A stretch of 64,000 nucleotides of DNA from Bos javanicus (Eukaryota > Chordata > Mammalia > Artiodactyla > Bovidae), in the NCBI RefSeq assembly GCF_032452875.1, contig NC_083883.1, positions 52,822,698 through 52,886,697 of the forward strand, given 5' to 3'. A model generated the notes under the pieces. The model was not told the DNA's origin. It saw only the letters and a program-made list of their open reading frames with translations, and searched no databases. Within the stretch, counting starts at the first letter, position 1, and each line of letters opens with the position of its first letter. A program made the position numbers and the translations under genes. Positions 10,297-21,320 of this stretch are shown piece after piece.

Positions 10297-10951
10297 TGAT
10301 ATATTGGGCTGGATAATCCTCTGTTGGGGGGCTGTCCTGTGCAGTGTAAGAATCTTGAGCAGCATCCTGGCCTCTAGCCTCTGGCTTCCAGGAGCATCCC
10401 TCATCCCAGCTGTGATGATCAAAGATGAGAAAGTTTTGAGAAAGAGACCCGGTGGGAGTGGGGGTGGGTGGGTAGGACAGAGAGAACAGAGCTTGGGGAG
10501 GAAGGTGGGCCTTCAAAGACGAAGTCACAAGTTAGTGGTGAGGACAGAGGGTGTAACACACTGTAAGGTCTTGGTGGGACAGGAGTACGAGCTGTAGAAA
10601 AGGAGTTAAAGAAGCAGTGATCCTGAAGATGCACCAGCTCGAAGGGCATGTTTGATGACAAAGGAGTGAGACGCAGAGAAAGGCTGGAGATGCTGAAGGA
10701 GGAGGTCGTGATTCAAGACCTTGCACACAGGATGGCCTGGGAGGGAGAGAGAAGGGGAAACGCAGGGAGGGAGGAAGTACGCCTGGAAGAGAACACAGTA
10801 GGGGAAGACAGACGGAAGAGGGGGAAGATGGATGTGGAGGGAGATGGAGGGGAGCTGAACAGGCTCGCGCCTGGGCCCTTGACCCGCGACAAGGCCACCT
10901 GCTGAGAATGTCCAGCTTGGAAGAGTGAGAATGATAACAGTATAATAATAG

Positions 10952-11299
10952 TGAGTCCCTTGGACTGCAAGGAGATCCAGCCAGTCCATCCTAAAGGAGA
11001 TCAGTCCTGGGTGTGCATTGGAAGGACTGATGCTGAAGCTGAAACTCCAATACTTTGGCCACTTCATGAGAAGAGTTGACTCATTGGAAAAGACCCTGAT
11101 GCTGGGAGGGATTGGGGGCAGGAGGAGAAGGGGATGACAGAGGATGAGATGGCTGGATGGCATCACCAACTCTATGGACATGAGTTTGGGTAAACTCCAG
11201 GAGTTGGTGATGGACAGGGAGGCCTGCCATGCTGCGATTCATGGGGTCGCAAAGAGCTGGACACGACTGAGCGACTGAACTGAACTGAACTGAACTGAA
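10952..11299 (+). mobile_element. BovB LINE 3' fragment
   Basis: Starts AGTCCCTTGGACTGCAAGGA and ends in (ACTGA)n repeats at 11277-11299. AATAATAG occurs on both sides (near 10943 and 11298), consistent with an 8-bp target duplication. Confidence 0.9.
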
Positions 11300-11304
11300 T
11301 AATA

Positions 11305-11470
11305 GCTAGTGTCAGTATTAAGCACTTGCTGTGTGCCAGGCACCATGCCAGGAGTTTGATACGTGATATTTTCTAATCATTACAAACAACCCAACAAGGA
11401 AATTTGTTTGCATTTCTAGGCACGACACAGACGCTCAGCCAGATTAAGCTGTGGAGCTGGTGAGCAGTAG
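11305..11470. repeat. MIR remnant
   Basis: TTAAGCACTTGCTGTGTGCC and AGGCACCATGCCAGGAG are characteristic MIR core sequence. Confidence 0.75.
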
Positions 11471-11726
11471 GATCAGAGTTCAGACTTAGGTCTGTTGTTG
11501 TCTCTTTCTTTTTTAAAAAAAATTATTTATTTTTAATTGTCATTCTCTTTTAAGAGAGACTAGAGGTTGGAGAGTGAAGGGTTGAGCTGGCTGATGTGAA
11601 GGGTGTGTGATAAGAAGGATACCAAGGTGGCAGAGATGGGTGACGCTAGCTTGGGCTGTAGAAGAGGGGTTTTCCTCTTTGAGAAGAAGCAATTCTTTTT
11701 TATATTTCTGGTTACAGAAGTTATGG

Positions 11727-11811
11727 AGGACAGAGGAGACAGCTTGATGTGCTGCCGTCTGTGGGGTTGCAAAGAGTCGGACACGACTTAGCGACTGAAC
11801 AACAACAGCAC
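11727..11811 (+). mobile_element. BovB/Bov-tA 3' tail fragment
   Basis: GTTGCAAAGAGTCGGACACG, then ACTTAGCGACTGAACAACAA, the shared BovB/Bov-tA 3' end with an (AAC)n-like tail. Confidence 0.75.
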
Positions 11812-12403
11812 AAAAGTTATACTTGCCTATTACACAAATCCAAACAGGACCGAGCCCCACAAAGTGAAAATTGTCCCTCCACCCCCGCCGCTGTATCCTC
11901 AGTGGTCTGCACACAGTAGGTCTGCAATAAACAGCTGTTAAAAGACTGAGTGAAAGTCAAGGCTCATGCAGTCCCATCATACTGGGATAGGCCTTTCAAC
12001 ACTTGTTTTTTTCTCCAAATTTCTCTTGTGGTCAGATAATGACACTTGGGGAAAAAAAAAAAAAAGGGTAGAGCGGGGAGAGAACACTGTATATTCTATG
12101 ACAATCTACTTTTTTTTTCCACTTAAAAATACTGCTTATCTTGGATATCTAAGGAAGAGTGATTTTCTATGTATGGAGAGAAGACTTTGTAACAAAGTCT
12201 TGCAGAAATAGACACAATCAACTGAGCTTGCAAAGAAAAATGTAAAAAGTCCTTTCTTTCCCTTATCAAAAGAAGCTGAGAAACCAGGCGGGGATGAAAT
12301 TTAAGATCCTCCTTAATGTCTCCTATCTTCCCAGCGGGCTTAGTGTTTCTTGTCTTCCTAGCGGGACCAGGCAGCAAATCCTTCACCAATCAGATTTTTT
12401 AGA
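11812..12403. other. Intronic stretch, little recognised
   Basis: An L2-like 3' end (CACACAGTAGGTCTGCAATA) lies near 11900-11950 and a poly(A) run near 12052-12065. Otherwise unassigned. Confidence 0.4.
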
Positions 12404-12785
12404 TCACGGACTTTTTAAAAATTAAGGTATGGTTGATGTACAGGTGTTATATGTTTCAGGTATATAACATAGTGGTTCACAACTTTTAAAGATTATATTC
12501 CACTTACAGTTATTATAAAAATGTTGGCTATATTCTCTGTGTTGTATAATATATCCTTGTGGTTTATATTTTATACATAGTAGTTTATGCCTTTTAATCC
12601 TCTATCCCTGTTTTTTCCTCCCCTTCTCTCTCTCCATTGGTAACTACTAGTTTGTCCTCTGTATCTTGGAGTCTGTTTCTTCTTTGTTACATTCTCTAGT
12701 TTTATTTTTTAGATTCCACATATAAGTGATATTATACAGTATTTGTCTTTTTCTGTCTGACTTATTTTGCTAAGCATCAGTTCAG

Positions 12786-13519
12786 TCAGTCAGTTCAGTC
12801 GCTCAGTTGTGTCCGACTCTTTGTGACCCCATGAATCGCAGTACACCAGGCCTCCCTGTCCATCACCAACTCCTAGAGTTTACCCAAACTCATGTCCATC
12901 GAGTTGGTGATGCCATCCAGCCATCTCATCCTCTGTCGTCCCCTTCTCCTCCTGCCCCCAATCCCTCCCAGCATGAGGGTCTTTTCCAATGAGTCAACTC
13001 TTCTCATGAAGTGGCCAAAGTACTGGAATTTCAGCTTTAGCATCATTCCTTCCAAAGAAATCCCAGGGCTGATCTCCTTTAGAATGGACTGGTTGGATCT
13101 CTTTGCAGTCCAAGGGAACTCTCAAGAGTCTTCTCCAACACCACAGTTCAAAAGCATCAATTCTTCGGTGCTCAGCTTTCTTCACAGTCCAACTCTCACA
13201 TCCATACATGACCACCGGAAAAACCATAGCCTTGAGTAGACGGACCTTTGTTGGCAAAGTAATGTCTCTGCTTTTGAATATGCTGTCTAGGTTGGTCATA
13301 ACCCTCCTTCCAAGGAGTAAGCATCTTTTAATTTCATGGCTGCAGTCACCATCTGCCGTGATTTTGGAGCCCCAAAAATAAAGTCTGACACTGTTTCCAC
13401 TGTTTCCCCATCTATTTCCCATGAAGTGATGGGACCAGATGCCATGATCTTTGTTTTCTGAATGTTGAGCTTTAAGCCAACTTTATCACTCTCCTCTTTC
13501 ACTTTCATCAAGAGCATAA
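12786..13519 (-). mobile_element. BovB LINE 3' fragment inside L1
   Basis: The 3' end reads TCAGTTCAGTCGCTCAG at the low coordinate; the truncated end reads CACTTTCATCAAGAG. A short AGCAT flanks both sides and continues the L1 sequence, so it is the likely target duplication. Frames on the minus strand are broken by small indels. Confidence 0.9.
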
Positions 13520-13662
13520 TACCCTCCAAGTCCATCCATGTTGTTGCAAATGGTAAATAATGCTGCTATGAACACTGGGGTCATGTAGCTTTTCAGATTA
13601 GTGTTTTTATTTTGGGGGGATAAATATCCAGGAGTGGAATTGCTGGATCCTATGGTAGTTTT

Positions 13663-13936
13663 GGAGAAGGCAATGGCACCCCACTCCAGTATTCTTGCCT
13701 GGAAAATCCCATGGACGGAGCAGCCTGGTAGGCTGCAGTCCATGGGGTCACTAAGAGTCAGACATGACTGAACGACTTCACTTTCACTTTTTACTTTCAT
13801 GCATTGGAGAAGGAAATGGCAACCCACTCCAGTGTTCTTGCCTGGAGAATCCCAGGGACAGTGGAGCCTGGTGGGCTGCCGTCTATGGGGTCGCACAGAG
13901 TCAGACACGACTGAAGCGACTTAGCATAGCATAGCA
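13663..13936 (+). mobile_element. Bov-A2 dimeric SINE with 12-bp target duplication
   Basis: Two related monomers, each GGAGAAGG.AATGGCA.CCCACTCC to ACGACTGAA-type, ending in an (AGCAT)n tail. TATGGTAGTTTT is repeated exactly at 13651-13662 and 13937-13948. It is inserted into the L1 above. Confidence 0.95.
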
Positions 13937-14309
13937 TATGGTAGTTTTATTTTTAGTTTTCTGTGAAACCTTCAAACTGTTTTCCATTAGTGGTTACACC
14001 AATTTACACTCCCGCCAACAGTGTGCGATGGTTCTCTTTTCTCCACATCCTTGACAACATCTGTTATTTGTTTTCTTTTTGATGATGGTTATTCTGACAG
14101 GTGTGAGGTAATATCTAACCAATCAGATCTTTAGTAGTGATCCCACCTTCTGGGCTGCTCATGACATCACCCAGCAATACTTCAGGTGGTTTCCCTCTAC
14201 ATTACTCAACCTGGATTTCCCTGAGGGACTTACTTCAAAATTTTACAAACCTAGCTTGTTATTACATGCATTTTATCTCTTAGGACAATATTTTAAAAGG
14301 CAGGTAGTA

Positions 14310-14420
14310 TGATGGTTAAGAGCAGGGGCTTTGAGTTCGGAGGGACCTGGATGGAGTGCCAGCTTTACCACTCTGTAGCTGGCAAATACAACCATTGTCA
14401 TGACTCTTGAAAGGAGGTCC
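14310..14420. repeat. MIR remnant
   Basis: ATGATGGTTAAGAGCAGGGG, CTTTGAGTTCGGAGGGACCT and CAGCTTTACCACTCTGTAGC, the MIR 5' half. Confidence 0.7.
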
Positions 14421-14589
14421 AGGAATAGGACAGAGCATTCACAGCTAAGAAAACCTGACTTGCTGTCAGATGTAGATGGGGCAGGGGTCACAGGTAAAGT
14501 CACCTTGGTGTGAGTAAATCAAGCAGCGGTGCTGCTGGGCACATACCCATCTGACTGCCACCCACATTAGTTCACATTACATCAACAGT

Positions 14590-14760
14590 GATGCTGATGG
14601 CAGCCGCCACTGACTAAGGCTCACGTGTGCCTCTGTGGTTTGGGTGCCACATCACTCAACCCTCACAGCTACTGGGTGAGATCTGTCCCCCATTTATGAC
14701 CAGTAAACAGAGGCACACAGAAGCCCAGCAACCTGCCCACACAACTGACGGTGCACACTT
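14590..14760. repeat. MIR remnant
   Basis: CCATTTATGACCAGTAAACA, GAGGCACACAGAAGC, in the MIR 3' region order. Confidence 0.6.
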
Positions 14761-14989
14761 GAGAGTCAAGCCTTGGCAGCTGGTCTCCAAAGCCCGGACC
14801 CAGAATCTTCACTGTAATGCAAACCTGGGGCAAGGCCAGCAGTGTGCTCAGGCAGGCATCAAATGTTCTTCATCCCAGGGGATGAAACTCTCAACTTTGC
14901 CTCCACTCAAGTTAATGACAGAACCTGTCCTCTAGGAACTGGGTATGTAGCTGGTACCTCTCTGGATCTTTAGAGGTCATGTGGGGTCA

Positions 14990-15215
14990 CAGAAAAAAAC
15001 ACAGCCATTAGAATCACAATGACCTCAGTTTGGGTCCTGACCCTGCCATGTACCAGCTGTGTGACTTTGAGCATGTTTTGTAATGTTATTGGTACTCCGT
15101 TTCCTGGCCTGCAAAATAAAGACAAGAATAGTACCTAGCTCGTTGGGTTGCTGGAAGATAAAAGTATGAGGTACATGTAAAACAACTAACACAGTGACAG
15201 GTACCCAGGAGGAGT
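14990..15215. repeat. MIR remnant
   Basis: GTTTGGGTCCTGACCCTGCC, CCAGCTGTGTGACTTTGAGC and GTTGGGTTGCTGGAAGATAA are a near-complete MIR. Confidence 0.75.
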
Positions 15216-15365
15216 GAAGCAAACCATGGTTCCTACCCTTTTTGTTAAGGAACTGTAAGCACAGAAGACTCTTAGGAGTGTTTGTGGTTGGTGATGAATG
15301 ACTGACGATCCCCTTCTGGCCTCAGTACCTCAAATCACCTTATCACAGTGAAATACTCATAAAAG

Positions 15366-15808
15366 GTTTTGAGTCAATTTCTGCATTTTTAAAATGAGGA
15401 TTTTACATGCTTTACTGAGTTGTACGTGGTTTACTGAGTTATTGTGAAGATGAACTGAGGTTGCTGCTGCTGCTGCTGCTAAGTCGCTTCAGTCGTGTCC
15501 GACTCTGTGCGACCCCATAGACGGCAGCCCACCAGGCTCCCCGGTCCCTGGGATTCTCCAGGCACGAACACTGGAGTGGGTTGACATTTCCTTCTCCAAT
15601 GCATGAAAGTGAAAAGTGAAAGTGAAGTCGCTCAGTCATGTCTGACTCTTTGCGACCCCATGGAGTGTAACCTACCAGGCTCCTCCGTCCATGGGATTTT
15701 CCAGGCAAGAGTACTGGAGTGGGGTGCCATTGCCTTCTCTGGAACTGAGGTTAGGTATGGAAAATACCTAGAACAGCGTCTAGAATGCAAGTGCTCAGTA
15801 ATGAATGA
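15366..15808. repeat. MIR remnant split by Bov-A2
   Basis: The MIR 3' half occupies 15366-15462 and resumes at 15742 (AGGTATGGAAAATACCTAGA, AAGTGCTCAGTAATGAATGA). The interruption is the SINE at 15463-15741. Confidence 0.65.
15463..15741 (-). mobile_element. Bov-A2 dimeric SINE with 11-bp target duplication
   Basis: Antisense dimer starting with a (GCT)n tail and CGCTTCAGTCGTGTCCGACT and ending GGGGTGCCATTGCCTTCTC. GAACTGAGGTT is repeated at 15452-15462 and 15742-15752. Confidence 0.93.
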
Positions 15809-15980
15809 TGGCCACCACTATCACCATCACCATCCTCACCATCTTCTACTCATTATTCTCACCGCCATGACCATCACAGTCGTCACCACCATCATCTTCA
15901 CTACCTTTATCATCGTCGCCATCATCACCATCACCCTCGTTACACTTACCATTATTATCTGAACCATCACCATCACCCCT
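15806..15980. repeat. Degenerate ATC/ACC trinucleotide array
   Basis: About 170 bp of imperfect CACCAT/CATCAC triplets, with no long perfect run. In one frame it encodes His/Ile/Thr-rich peptide, but there is no gene evidence. Confidence 0.85.
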
Positions 15981-16540
15981 GTGTGGATGGCTCTAGGAAC
16001 TAAGGGCAAGTACTACCTAATCCAGAGAATATTAGGAATACTCTAGCTCATCTGGTTCTTTTCAACATTTGATGCTTTGAGAGAATATTGTTGGGGCTGG
16101 AAGATAAAAAGCCTTTTACCATTAGCTTCCTCTTCTACTGAATGAATGAAGAATGGGCCATAGTCACTGGCCTCTCTGATATTCCCCTTTAACGTTTGAT
16201 TTCTTAGAACCAAGTACGAACAGTTGTAATCAGAGAACAAAGTCTGTGTCTCCCCAGCTGGTGTTCCATAGAACATTATTCCAAGCATTGTTAGTTCGGG
16301 GTAAGGGTAGCAAGAAGGAGAAATGTATTTTGGGAATACTGCATTCTTATCCCATCCTGAGAGATCCGTAGTGTGTATCAGTGCAGGAGGGGCTCTGCAG
16401 AGACTTGTTTGATATTGCTCAACTCTCCTCACTCTGTGAACTCCAGAGAAAAAGACAGGGGACCTGAGGAATGCTGCCTGAAAAGAGTCTTCCTCAAGCT
16501 TTCTGATGGCTTAACATTACAACCCATGTTTCTTTATGGT
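15981..16540. other. Unassigned intronic stretch with one open frame
   Basis: A 129-codon minus-strand open frame spans 16043-16432. It has no recognised domain and FHAD1 exons J and K join without it. No repeat family recognised. Confidence 0.4.
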
Positions 16541-16742
16541 AATGCAGTCAGTCATGTCCAACTCTTTGTGATCCCATAGATTGTAGCCTGCCAGTCTCCT
16601 CTGTCCAGTGAATTCTTCCAGCAGGAATATTGGAGCAGATTGCATTTCTTCCTCCAGGGAGAATCTTCCTGACCCAGGGATCAAACCCGCATCTCCTGCA
16701 TTGCAAGCGGATTCTTTATTGTCTGAACCACCAGGGAAGCCC
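16541..16742 (-). mobile_element. Bov-tA SINE
   Basis: AGTCAGTCATGTCCAACTCT, GACCCAGGGATCAAACCCG and CCACCAGGGAAGCCC in antisense order. Confidence 0.9.
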
Positions 16743-17151
16743 TTTCATTTTCGTGACGAGATTAGAGACAGACGCTATAACGACTCTTGCGAGTGGGGAG
16801 GGGACAGTGCATGCCTTGCTTGGTCCACTGTCACTAGGTTAGAGATCATGGTCCTTCCCTGTTTTAGTTCCAGTTTGAAGAGCAGCTAGAACTGTGGGCC
16901 ACGTCTCACCTGATTTTACATACATTCAGACTCTGCCATGATTACAGCAATAGTAATACTGTGGTTGCAGAGGTGTTGGGTTGTTGGGAGGAATCCAGTC
17001 CCTGCCTCTTCTCTATATGGTCTGTGAAGGGCAGACATTTACAGAGAAGTTAATCTTGATTTTCTTTTCAAAAATGTTTAAAAGAAATTTATACCACCTT
17101 CTGGATTACCTTAGAGATATCCTGGCTGGGGTTGTCTAATCACTGGAGTTG
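16743..17151. other. Unassigned intronic sequence
   Basis: No coding or repeat signal that I can support. Confidence 0.4.
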
Positions 17152-18791
17152 AATCAGTTCAGTTCAGTCGCTCAGTCGTGTCCGACTCTTCGCGACCCCA
17201 TGAATCACAGCACGCCAGGCTTCCCTGTCCATCACCAACTCCCGGAGTTCACTCAGACTCATGTCCATCGAGTCAGTGATGCCATCCAGCCATCTCATCC
17301 TCTGTCGTCCCCTCTCCTCCTGCCCCCAATCCCTCCCAGTATCAGAGTCTTTTCCAATGAGTCAACTCTTCACATGAGGTGGACGAAGTACTGGAGTCTC
17401 AGCTTCAGCATCATTCCCTCCAAAGAAATCCCGGGGCTGATCTCCTTCAGAATGGACTGGTTGGATCTCCTTGCAGTCCAAGGGACTCTCAAGAGTCTTC
17501 TCCAACACCACAGTTCAAAAGCGTCAATTCTTTGGCTCTCAGCTTTCTTCACAGTCCAACTCTCACATCCATACATGACCACTGGAAAAACCATAGCCTT
17601 GAGTAGACAGACCTTTGTTGGCAAAGTAATGTCTCTGCTTTTGAATATGCTATCTAGGTTGGTCATAACTTTCCTTCCAAGGAGTAAGCGTCTTTTAATT
17701 TCATGGCTGCAGTCACCATCTGTAGTGATTTTGGAGCCCAGAAAAATAAAGTCTGACACTGTTTCCACTGTTTCCCCATCTATTTCCCATGAAGTGATGG
17801 GACCGGATGCCATGATCTTTGTTTTCTGAATGTTGAGCTTTAAGCCAACTTTTTCACTCTCCACTTTCACTTTCATCAAGAGGCTTTTTAGTTCCTCTTC
17901 ACTTTCTGCCATAAGGGTGGTGTCATCTGCATATCTGAGGTTATTGATATTTCTCCCAGCAATCTTGATTCCAGCTTCTATTTCTTCCAGTCCAGCGTTT
18001 CTCATGATGTACTCTGCATATAAGTTAAATAAGCAGGGTGACAATATACAGCCTTGACGTACTCCTTTTCCTATTTGGAACCAGTCTGTTGTTCCATGTC
18101 CAGTTCTAACTGTTGCTTCCTGACCTGCATACAGATTTCTCAAGAGGCAGATCAGGTGATCTGGTATTCCCATCTCTTTCAGAATTTTCCACAGTTTATT
18201 GTGATCCACACAGTCAAAGGCTTTGGCATAGTCAATAAAGCAGAAATAGATGTTTTTCTGGAACTCTCTTGCTTTTTCCATGATCCAGCGGATGTTGGCA
18301 ATTTGATCTCTGCTTCCTCTGCCTTTTCTAAAACCAGCTTGAACATCAGGAAGTTCATGGTTCACATACTCTTGAAGCCTGGCTTGGAGAATTTTGAGCA
18401 TTACTTTACTAGCGTGTGAGATGAGTGCATTTGTGTGGTAGTTTGAGCATTCTTTGGCATTGCCTTTCTTTGGGATTGGAATGAAAACTGACCTTTTCCA
18501 GTCCTATGGCCACTGCTGAGTTTTCCAAATTTGCTGGCATGTTGAGTGCACACTTTCACAGCATCGTCTTTCAGGATTTGAAATAGCTCAACTGGAATTC
18601 CATCACCTCCACTAGCTTTGTTCGTAGTGATGCTTTCTAAGGCTCACTTGACTTCATATTCCAGGATGTCTGGCTCTAGGTCAGTGAGCACACCATCATG
18701 ATTATCTGGGTCGTGAAGATCTTTTTTGTATAGTTCTTCTGTGTATTCTTGACACCTCTTCTTAATATCTTCTGCTTCTGTTAGGTCCATA
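17152..18791 (-). mobile_element. BovB LINE, 5' truncated, with open RT frame
   Basis: The element is about 1.64 kb, with its 3' end at 17152 (TCAGTTCAGTTCAGTCGCTC) and truncation near 18791 (GTTAGGTCCATA), judged against the longer copy at 20-24 kb. It carries the open frame at 17370-18401. A polypyrimidine-poor 5' junction and no clear target duplication were seen. Confidence 0.93.
17370..18401 (-). CDS. BovB reverse transcriptase, partial open frame
   Basis: This is a 343-codon uninterrupted frame from a Met to a stop. RT motifs are clear: FIDYAKAFDCVDH (motif A, about residues 54-66), RQGCILSPCLFN (motif B, about 114-125), and YADDTTLM with the catalytic Asp pair (motif C, about 157-164), followed by LKLNIQKTKIM. 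It is the RTE-type polymerase that copies BovB and, by tail recognition, Bov-tA SINEs. The endonuclease domain and the start of the ORF are missing, so the element is not autonomous. Other copies here are broken in the same region. Confidence 0.85.
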   Translation of the reverse strand: MLKILQARLQEYVNHELPDVQAGFRKGRGSRDQIANIRWIMEKAREFQKNIYFCFIDYAKAFDCVDHNKLWKILKEMGIPDHLICLLRNLYAGQEATVRTGHGTTDWFQIGKGVRQGCILSPCLFNLYAEYIMRNAGLEEIEAGIKIAGRNINNLRYADDTTLMAESEEELKSLLMKVKVESEKVGLKLNIQKTKIMASGPITSWEIDGETVETVSDFIFLGSKITTDGDCSHEIKRRLLLGRKVMTNLDSIFKSRDITLPTKVCLLKAMVFPVVMYGCESWTVKKAESQRIDAFELWCWRRLLRVPWTARRSNQSILKEISPGISLEGMMLKLRLQYFVHLM

Positions 18792-18899
18792 ATATCACTC
18801 CTCTATTCTCATTCATTGGTGTAAGAAATGTCAAATTCATGCAGCCTCCCTGGGCGGGTGGTTTGGCAAGAAGGATCCACAATCTTAAAAACGTTGGAG

Positions 18900-20110
18900 T
18901 CCCCTAGGTGTGGCCCTGGGTTCTCCCTTCTCATTTGATACTTTCTTTCTCAGTGATACCATTCATACCCATGGCTTTAATCACCATCCATCCCACACAG
19001 TGACCAAGCACCCACCCTGTGGCATGTGTTCTTCTGGGTTTTGGGGCCACATCACTGACATTCATTTCCAGGCTAGATACCCAGGGTGACAGCTGCATCC
19101 TTGGCACCTCATCTTGGATGTCTCCAGGCAATTCTCACTATCTTCCCCCTCAAATCTGGTCCTCACGTCACATTCCTTACTGCGGAGTTTGGTGAAGGAA
19201 CCACATCTGTACTTTTACACAAGCCAGAAGCGTGGAGATCTGCAACCCCCTTTCTCTCTGTGGTTTCTCTTGTTGTTGCTGTTTAGTCACTCAGTTGTGT
19301 CCAATTCTTTTGCAGCCCTGTGGACTGTAGTCCACCAGGCTCCTCTGTCCACAGGATTTCCTGGGCAAGAATATTGGAGTGGGTTGCCATTTCCTTCTTC
19401 AGGGGATCTTTCCAGCCCAGGGATTGAACCCAGGTCTCTTGCATTGGCAGGTGGATTCTTTACCACTGAGCTACCAGGGAAGCCCCTACCTCTTTTCTAA
19501 CCATATCTAATTCCATTCATCTTTTAAATGCCCCTGGAATCTTCTCTCTTTTTCCATCCCCTTCTCTGCCGTAGCAAGGGCCACCATCGTGTCTTATGAC
19601 AGCCTTCTAGCTGTACTCCAGGGTTCTGTGCTGGCCACCTTCCTGGACAGTTTCCATTCATAGCTGAGATGACTGTGTCCAAATGCAAGCCAATTCCATC
19701 AGTTCCTTACTTAAAACCTTTTATGGACTTCTTTCTGCTCCCTGGCCAAAGCAGAGCTTCCTACCAGGGACCTGCAAGTCCCTGGGCCCCCCATGGTACA
19801 GCCCCCACTGACCTCTCTCATTGTTCCTTCCCTGCCCCACTCCTGTCCCCGTTTTTTAGCCCTTGCTTGTGTTCTCCTTGTTTCCTGTGATACCACCATT
19901 CTACTATCTTCACCCAGGATGCCCCCACCCTCCTCTGTTTGGCAAATAACTCCCATGCATCCTGCAGAGGCCCTGCCCTCCCTGTCCAAGTCAGAGCCCT
20001 GCACTTCTCCTTCAAAGCAACTGTCCCCATTAAAGTTTTCCATGTGAGTGATTTTTTGGTAACTGCCCATCCTATCCTGTCACAAGATGTGCTGATCTTC
20101 TCCTGCAAGA
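18900..20110 (-). repeat. L2-like LINE remnants split by a SINE
   Basis: CATTTCCAGGCTAGATACCC, CATCTTGGATGTCTCCAGGC and later TTAAAACCTTTTATGGACTT resemble antisense L2 3' sequence, interrupted at 19275-19485 by Bov-tA. Strongly decayed; the boundaries are uncertain. Confidence 0.45.
19275..19485 (-). mobile_element. Bov-tA SINE
   Basis: TTTAGTCACTCAGTTGTGTC, CCCAGGGATTGAACCCAGGT and GAGCTACCAGGGAAGCCCC in antisense order. Confidence 0.9.
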
Positions 20111-21320
20111 ACTCCAACATTAAAACTCGCTGCTGAATAACCATTGACAGGAGAATGTTGGATCCCACCAAAAAAGATATCTCATGTCCAAGTGCAAAGG
20201 AGAAGCCCAGCAAGATGATAGGAGGGGTGAAATCGTGTTTAGAATCAAACCCCATACCTGCCCCTTGGAGGGCTCAGACAAAACCTTGTGTGCACCAGGG
20301 AACCCCACAGAGACTGAGCCAGACCTGCCTTTGAGTGTTTGAGTGTCTCCTGCAGGGGTATGGGTCAGCAGTGGCCTGCTGCAGGGGTAGGGGCTCTGGG
20401 TGCAGAAGACCTGGGTATGTCATAAGCCCCATTGGAGGAGGTCACCATTAACCCCACCATAGAGCCACCAGACTTACACAGGACTGGGAAAACAGACTCT
20501 TGGAAGGCACAAACAAAATCTTGTGCGCACCAGGACTCAGGAGAAAGGAGCAGTGACTCCACAAGAGACTGACCCAGACCTGCCTGTGAGTGTCCTGGAG
20601 TCTCCGGCACAGGCGTGGGTAGGCGGTGACCTGTGGCAGAGTTGGGGGCACTGAGTGCAGCAGTGCATGCACAGGACCTTGCAAGGAGGTAGCCATTATC
20701 CTCATTACCTCCACCATAGTTTGACCAGAGGTCAAACAACAGGGAGGGGGCACAGCCCCACCCATCAACAGAAAGTTGGATTAAAGATTTACTGAGCATG
20801 GCCCCGCCCATCAGAACAAGACCCAGTTTCCCCCTCAGTCAGTCTCTCCCATCAGGAAACTTCCATAAGCCTCTTATCCTTATCCATCAGAGGGCAGACA
20901 GAATGAAAACCACAATCACAAAAAATAATCAAACTGATCACATGGACCACAGCCTTGTCTAACTCAGTGAGACTATGAGCCATGCCATGTAGGGCCACCC
21001 AAGACAGACAGGTCATGGTGGAGAGTTCTGACAAAACGTGGTCCACTGGAGAAGGGAATGGCAAACTACTTCAGTATTCTTGCCTTGAGAACCCCATGAA
21101 CAGTATGAAAAGGCAAAAAGATAGGACACTGAAAGATGAACTCCTCAGGTCAATAGGTGCCCAATATGCTACTGGAGAAGAGTGGAGAAACAATTCCAGA
21201 AAGAATGAAGAGACGGAGCCAAAGCAAAAACAACACCCAGTTGTGGATGTGACTGGTGATGGAAGTAAAGTCCGATGCTGTAAAGAATAATATTCCATAG
21301 GAACCTGGAATGTTACGTCC

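Larger units (their letters stand above)
9478..10440 (-). mobile_element. MER20 DNA transposon split by BovB
   Basis: The left piece, TTCTTAACTATAGCACTACT plus GACATATT, ends at 9528. The right piece resumes at 10297 with GATATATTGGGCTGGATAAT, then GGGGGGCTGTCCTGTGCAGT and AGCAGCATCCTGGCCTCTAG. Together they give the antisense MER20 order. The break carries a 9-bp near-identical target duplication (9520-9528 and 10297-10305). Confidence 0.85.
12404..14115 (-). mobile_element. L1 LINE 3' region with two insertions
   Basis: Antisense L1 appears in three pieces: 12404-12780 (ending ATTTTGCTAAGCAT), 13520-13662 (GTCCATCCATGTTGTTGCAA onward) and 13937-14115 (GTGGTTACACCAATTTACAC). The pieces are collinear with L1 and separated by a BovB fragment and a Bov-A2 SINE. 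Confidence 0.88.

Noticed and set aside
10606..11181. 191-codon minus-strand ORF
   Set aside because: Antisense of a BovB tail plus purine-rich intron; low-complexity Ser/Pro/Leu peptide with no domain.
15603..15962. His/Ile/Thr-rich plus-strand ORF as a metal-binding protein
   Set aside because: Its first part is SINE and the rest is a triplet repeat read in frame.
16043..16432. 129-codon minus-strand open frame
   Set aside because: No recognisable family, no splice or promoter context, and not needed between exons J and K.
17149..17829. 226-codon plus-strand ORF
   Set aside because: Antisense shadow of the BovB reverse-transcriptase and tail region.
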